51,238 bases of DNA from Coriobacteriaceae bacterium AF45-21. Lineage in GTDB: Bacteria; Actinomycetota; Coriobacteriia; Coriobacteriales; Coriobacteriaceae. Positions within the stretch are counted from its first letter, which is position 1; each line of letters starts with the position of its first letter. The stretch lies in the NCBI GenBank assembly GCA_027682925.1, contig JAQCYU010000016.1, positions 1 through 51,238 on the forward strand. Reading direction: 5' to 3'. The notes beneath the pieces were generated by a model. The model had not been told where the DNA came from. It searched no databases and saw only the letters and a program-made list of their open reading frames with translations. A program made the translations under genes and the position numbers. Below are positions 47,658-51,238 of the stretch, in pieces.

Positions 47658-48911
47658 ATGGCTTCCAACAACTCCAACAAGGGTCGCGCCGTCGTGCTTT
47701 CCGCCGCGTGCGTCACCATGTTCTTCATCAGCTCCATCGCGCTGTATTCCGTCGTGAGCAAGAACCTGCTCGCCGTCTACCCCGAGTGTCGAGCGCCCTT
47801 ACCTGGGCTTTCCCGGTCTTCCAGACCATCATGGCCGTGACGGGCATCTTCGCCGGCCGCATCTCCGATAAGATCGGCCCGCGCAACGTCGTGATCGCTG
47901 CCGCCGTGTGCTACGGCCTGGGCTGGTTCATGTCCGGCACCGTCACCGAGCCGTGGCAGTTCTACCTGTGGTTCTCGCTCGTCGCCGCCATCGGCAACGG
48001 CCTGGGCTACAACCCGGCACTCACCACCGGCCAAAAGTGGTTCATCGACAAGAAGGGCCTCGCCTCCGGCATCACCCTGGCCGCTTCGACCGCCGGTCCC
48101 GCCGTGCTGTCCCCGGTGCTCGCCTCGCTGCTCATCCCGAGCCTGGGCATCTTTGGCGCCCTCAAGGCACTCGGCGTCATCTTCTTTGTGACGATCGCCG
48201 CCTCCGCCCTGTTCCTGAAGGCCCCCGAGGCCGGTTGGCTGCCCGAGGCTTCGAGGCCCCCAAGGGCGGCGCGCACGCCGGCACCTTCGGTGACCTCACC
48301 CCGGGCGAGATGGTCAAGACCCCGCGCTTCTGGGTCCTCATCGTCACCTTCGCCTTTGCTGCCACTGCAGGCACCCTGCTTGTGGGCAAGGTTGCCTCCA
48401 TCGCCGCCGTCCAGCTCTTCGCCGACCCCACGAGCGCCGCGGCCGTCGCCCTCGGCGGTGTGGTGGTCTCCGTCAACACCTGCGCCAACCTGGTCGGCCG
48501 TCTGTCCTTTGGCCAGATCATCGACAAGCTCGGCGCCTACAAGTCGCTGCTCATCAGCCTTGTCGTCACCATCGTCGCGCTCGTCATCATGTCGATGAGC
48601 TTTACGCAGAGCATGTTCTTTGTGGCGCTCGCCCTGCTTGGCTTTAGCTTTGGCGCCCTGCTCGTCATCTACCCGCCGCTTACCGGTGCGCCTTTGGCAC
48701 CAGCAACATCGGTGTCAACTACGGCATCATGTTCTTGGGCTATGCCGCTTCTACCTGGATCAGCCAGCCCATCACCGCCGTGCTGTATCACGCCGAGGCC
48801 GGCAGCGCCGCCTACCAGCAGTCCTTCTACGGCGCCATCGTGATCGCCGCCATCGCCGTCGTACTCACCGCCTACATGATGGTCTCCGACAGCAAGAAGA
48901 AGTCCGCCTAG
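47658..48911 (+). CDS. OFA-like MFS transporter, three apparent frameshifts
   Basis: Inner-membrane transporter of the oxalate/formate-antiporter-like MFS group. Segments in three frames join to one protein of about 418 residues: KGRAVVLSAACVTMFFISSIALYSVVSKNLLAVYPE, VSSALTWAFPVFQTIMAVTGIFAGRISDKIGPRNVV, GFEAPKGGAHAGTFGDLTPGEMVKTPRFWVLIVTFAF, and FGTSNIGVNYGIMFLGYAASTWISQPIT. Breaks lie at 47786, 48247-48248 and 48690, each repaired by one added G (GAG-GTG, GAG-GGC, GCG-GCC). Twelve spans result. Three breaks in one gene could mean decay, but each is of the same type as in the essential genes. Confidence 0.8.
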
Positions 48912-48918
48912 TTATACC

Positions 48919-48951
48919 AATGTGGCAAAGGGACAGTCCCTTTGCCACATT
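48919..48951. repeat. ATGTGGCAAAGGGA palindrome
   Basis: AATGTGGCAAAGGGA and its exact complement (15-base arms) around CAG. Starts eight bases after the MFS stop. Full palindromic member of the repeat family at 21935, 28654 and 33550. Confidence 0.85.
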
Positions 48952-48979
48952 CGCCAGCCACCAGCATTAAGGAGTCGAA

Positions 48980-50020
48980 ATGTCTGAGCTCAACCCCGTC
49001 CGCATTGCCGTCATCGGCGCCGGCGCCATGGGCCGCAACCACATCCGCTTTGTCACCGAGGAGCCCGAGGCCGAGCTCGTCGCCATCGCCGACGCCTTTG
49101 AGGGCGCCCGCGCCACGGCCGAGGCCGCCGGCGTGCCGTTCTTTACCGATCCCGCCCAGATGATGGACGAGGTCAAGCCCGAGGCCGTCATCATCGCCAC
49201 CCCCAACGACCTGCACCTGGGCGTTGCCCGCGAGGCCATCAAGCGCAACATCGTGCCGCTGGTCGAAAAGCCGATCTCCAACGATCTCGAGGATGCCCAG
49301 GCCTTCGCCGCCGAGGCCGAGACCGCCGGCGTGCCCGTACTCGTGGGTCAGCACCGTCGCCACAACCCGTTTGTGAACAAGGCCAAGGAGATCATCGAGT
49401 CCGGCGAGCTGGGCAAGCTCACCGTGTCGAGCTTCCACTACATGATCTACAAGAACGACGAGTACTTCGACGTCGAGTGGCGCCGCAAGAAGGGTGCCGG
49501 CCCGATTCTGGTCAACCTGGTGCACGACGTCGACCTGCTCCGTTACCTGCTGGGCGAGCCCGTTGCCGTCCAGGGTATGCAGTCCAGCGCCGCCCGCGGT
49601 TTTGAGACCGAGGACTCCGCCGTGGTCAACGTCCGTTTTGCCGATGGCGCGCTTGCGAGCATGACCATCTCCGACGCCACCGCCAGCCCTTGGAACTGGG
49701 AGGCAACCGCTCGCGAGGATCCGCAGTACCGCCCCTTCGACGCCGACGCCTACTTTATCGGCGGCACCAAGGGCGCCCTGTCGCTGCCCCGCCTGCACCA
49801 GTTCTCCTACGACGGCGCCTCTAACTGGCACAAGCCGCTGCAGATGGAGATTCCGGCCGTCGACCCGGCGCTTCCCCACAAGATGCAGCTCAAGCACTTT
49901 GTGAAGGTCGTCCGCCGCGAGGTCGAGCCCGTCGTGACGCCGGCCGACAACGTCAAGACGCTCACGCTTCTCAACGCCGTCAAGGAGGCCGCCGAGACCG
50001 GCCAGCTCGTCGAGCTGTAA
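48980..50020 (+). CDS. Gfo/Idh/MocA-family oxidoreductase
   Basis: 346 residues, NAD(P)-dependent dehydrogenase of sugars, inositols or similar. N-terminal Rossmann motif VRIAVIGAGAMGRNHIRF, VIIATPNDLHL, and the EKPIS motif typical of the family; the C-terminal domain has KGAGPILVNLVHDVDLLRYLLGEP with the catalytic His/Asp. Follows the SDR and carrier, forming a likely three-gene catabolic operon under the LysR regulator. Its specific substrate is unknown. Confidence 0.92.
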   Translation: MSELNPVRIAVIGAGAMGRNHIRFVTEEPEAELVAIADAFEGARATAEAAGVPFFTDPAQMMDEVKPEAVIIATPNDLHLGVAREAIKRNIVPLVEKPISNDLEDAQAFAAEAETAGVPVLVGQHRRHNPFVNKAKEIIESGELGKLTVSSFHYMIYKNDEYFDVEWRRKKGAGPILVNLVHDVDLLRYLLGEPVAVQGMQSSAARGFETEDSAVVNVRFADGALASMTISDATASPWNWEATAREDPQYRPFDADAYFIGGTKGALSLPRLHQFSYDGASNWHKPLQMEIPAVDPALPHKMQLKHFVKVVRREVEPVVTPADNVKTLTLLNAVKEAAETGQLVEL

Positions 50021-50092
50021 CGCCTTAAGAGCGGCCGCGACAGAAACCCCATGCCGAGCCCCTCGGTCCGCCACAAATAAGCCCCTCTTCTT

Positions 50093-50129
50093 TGCCCCGC
50101 GAGCAGCCTCCTGCCCGCGGGGCATTTTT
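50093..50129 (+). terminator. Intrinsic terminator after Gfo/Idh/MocA gene
   Basis: TGCCCCGCG / CGCGGGGCA arms and a TTTTT run. Confidence 0.9.
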
Positions 50130-50185
50130 ATGAGGGGGTAGTCTTTCTGGGACGGGGGACTTTTTGCACCTTAGCTTGATTCGTT

Positions 50186-50347
50186 CGCCACGAAATGTGC
50201 CTATCTACTACGTTTAGCCGATCACCCTCAACCATACCGAATTTCGCGAAATAAAAACCGCAGGTAGACGAGTTGCTAATCTTCGGAAAACCCAGGCATG
50301 GTCAGCCCATACGGTTCAAACGTAGTAGATAGGCCGCTTTCGTGGCG
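50186..50347. repeat. 162-bp element bounded by 30-bp inverted repeats
   Basis: Left arm 50186-50215 and right arm 50318-50347 match at 27 of 30 positions; common core CCTATCTACTACGTTT. The 102-base interior has ATTTCGCGAAAT, a 12-base palindrome. No open frame of note. The region 50021-50428 otherwise holds a terminator, a GGGACGGGG fragment and a hairpin GCCCCAAAA / TTTTGGGGC at 50350-50372. Confidence 0.8.
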
Positions 50348-50428
50348 CGGCCCCAAAACAGTCTTTTGGGGCGGGTGGTATCCTTGGTAGCCCTGTGCTG
50401 CAAACGCACCTTAAACGCAAGGAGTCCC

Positions 50429-51238
50429 ATGGATCTTATCGCCCAGCTCGCCCGCGAGCTCAACCTTAAGGCCGCCAACGTCGAGGAGGCCGTCAAGCTC
50501 ATCGACGAGGGCAACACCATCCCATTTATCTCGCGCTACCGCAAGGAAGCCACGGGCGGCATGGACGACGTCGCCCTGCGCGCACTCGACGAGCGCCTGT
50601 CCTACCTGCGCAATCTTGAGCAGCGTAAAGAGGACGTCATTCTGCTCATCGACGCCCAAGGCAAGCTCACGCCCGAGCTCGAGGCACAGATCCGCGAGGC
50701 CACGCAGCTCCAGCGTGTCGAGGACCTCTACAAGCCCTACCGCAAAAAGCGCATGACCCGCGCGCAGAAGGCCCGCGAGGCAGGCCTGGAGCCGCTTGCC
50801 AACATGATCATCATGCAGGCATCCGCCAAGGGCAGCGCGCTCGACACCGCCGCGGCATACGTTAACGAGGAGGCCGGCTTCGACACGCCCGAAAAGGCGC
50901 TCGCCGGCGCGGCGGACATCGTGGCCGAGACGGTGGCCGAGGACCCCGAGAACGTCGCCGACCTGCGCGCCTTTACGCAAAACACCGCCGACATCGTCGT
51001 CGAGGCCACCGACCCCGCCGAGAAGACCCCCTACGAGCCGTACTACAGCTATGATGAGCCGCTGCGTCGCATCCCCAACCACCGTGTGCTGGCTATCGAC
51101 CGCGGTGAGCGTGAGGGCAAGCTCCGCGTGCGTGTAAACGTCGACGGCGCTGCCGCTACGGCACGCCTCGGCAGCCGCTGGCCCCGCCGTCAGGGCGTCT
51201 TCGCGCCCGTCTTTGACGCCGCCATCGCCGATGGCTAC
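50429..51238 (+). CDS. tex: Tex-like S1 RNA-binding transcription accessory protein, 5' part
   Basis: First 270 codons; continues beyond the right edge. The N-terminal helical segment is typical: VEEAVKLIDEGNTIPFISRYRKEATGGMDDVALRALDERL, then RVEDLYKPYRKKRMTRAQKAREAGLEPLA, and HRVLAIDRGEREGKLRV, start of the RNase-H-like fold. The S1 domain would lie in the missing part. AAGGAG precedes the ATG at 50429. Tex proteins bind nucleic acid and affect transcription and stress responses; in detail the role is unclear. Confidence 0.95.
   Translation, partial: MDLIAQLARELNLKAANVEEAVKLIDEGNTIPFISRYRKEATGGMDDVALRALDERLSYLRNLEQRKEDVILLIDAQGKLTPELEAQIREATQLQRVEDLYKPYRKKRMTRAQKAREAGLEPLANMIIMQASAKGSALDTAAAYVNEEAGFDTPEKALAGAADIVAETVAEDPENVADLRAFTQNTADIVVEATDPAEKTPYEPYYSYDEPLRRIPNHRVLAIDRGEREGKLRVRVNVDGAAATARLGSRWPRRQGVFAPVFDAAIADGY

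Noticed and set aside
47658..48911. OFA-type transporter as a decayed pseudogene
   Set aside because: All three breaks are one-base losses of the same kind as in atpB and atpC, and the protein is otherwise perfectly conserved in character; sequence error is the simpler view.

Overview
The window looks like a chromosomal segment of a GC-rich human-gut actinobacterium of class Coriobacteriia, most likely Collinsella. This is an inference from the partial 16S rRNA gene at the left edge, the composition, a gallate-decarboxylase type UbiD cluster and the overall gene content; no database search was possible. Most genes lie on the minus strand from 1 to about 34.5 kb and mainly on the plus strand from 34.7 kb to the end.

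Layout. 1-504: 5' end of a 16S rRNA gene (minus) and its leader. 0.5-4.8 kb: phosphohexomutase, homocysteine S-methyltransferase, DtxR-type regulator, peptidase T. 5.0-7.5 kb: LCP cell-wall ligase and murA. 7.6-14.6 kb: complete F1Fo ATP synthase operon (atpI-like, B, E, F, H, A, G, D, C) with a recognisable promoter. 14.8-17.9 kb: upp, glpK, threonylcarbamoyl-AMP synthase. 18.0-18.7 kb: HigBA-type toxin-antitoxin pair. 18.8-21.7 kb: prmC (with a long Ala/Glu insertion) and prfA. 22-26.4 kb: M20 peptidase and a polar amino-acid ABC importer. 26.6-28.5 kb: aldose-1-epimerase-like gene and a membrane-anchored unknown. 28.7-34.5 kb: MerR regulator, UbiX/LpdB, UbiD/LpdC (gallate decarboxylase-like), a DASS/SLC13 carrier, and an unusual fusion of an LpdD-like chaperone to an IPP-isomerase-like NUDIX domain. 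34.7-40.7 kb: MFS exporter, DUF4143 ATPase, low-MW phosphatase, TIGR04076 protein, pyridoxal kinase, Fic protein. 41-45.2 kb: MarR plus heterodimeric ABC exporter. 45.6-50 kb: LysR, divergent from an SDR / OFA-type MFS / Gfo-Idh-MocA catabolic operon. 50.4 kb to end: 5' part of tex.

Two themes stand out beyond gene content. First, many intergenic regions carry strong inverted repeats. They include a three-copy ~150-bp element that abuts the stop codons of three unrelated genes and shows compensatory base changes in three stems, a two-copy element at the two ends of the lpd-like cluster, a perfect 35-bp inverted repeat, and four consecutive intergenic regions each with its own motif in three or more copies of mixed orientation. 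Second, eleven genes, including essential atpB and atpC, are interrupted by thirteen apparent losses of one base, each in a G/C context. This points to sequence or assembly error rather than real gene decay, and I annotate those genes as full-length CDSs with the suspected site noted.

The strongest biological candidate is the lpd-like cluster. The fusion protein places a cofactor chaperone and a prenyl-diphosphate-type NUDIX domain in one chain beside the UbiX and UbiD enzymes, suggesting dedicated supply of the prenyl donor for the prenylated-FMN cofactor. No CRISPR array, transposase, prophage or tRNA gene was seen.
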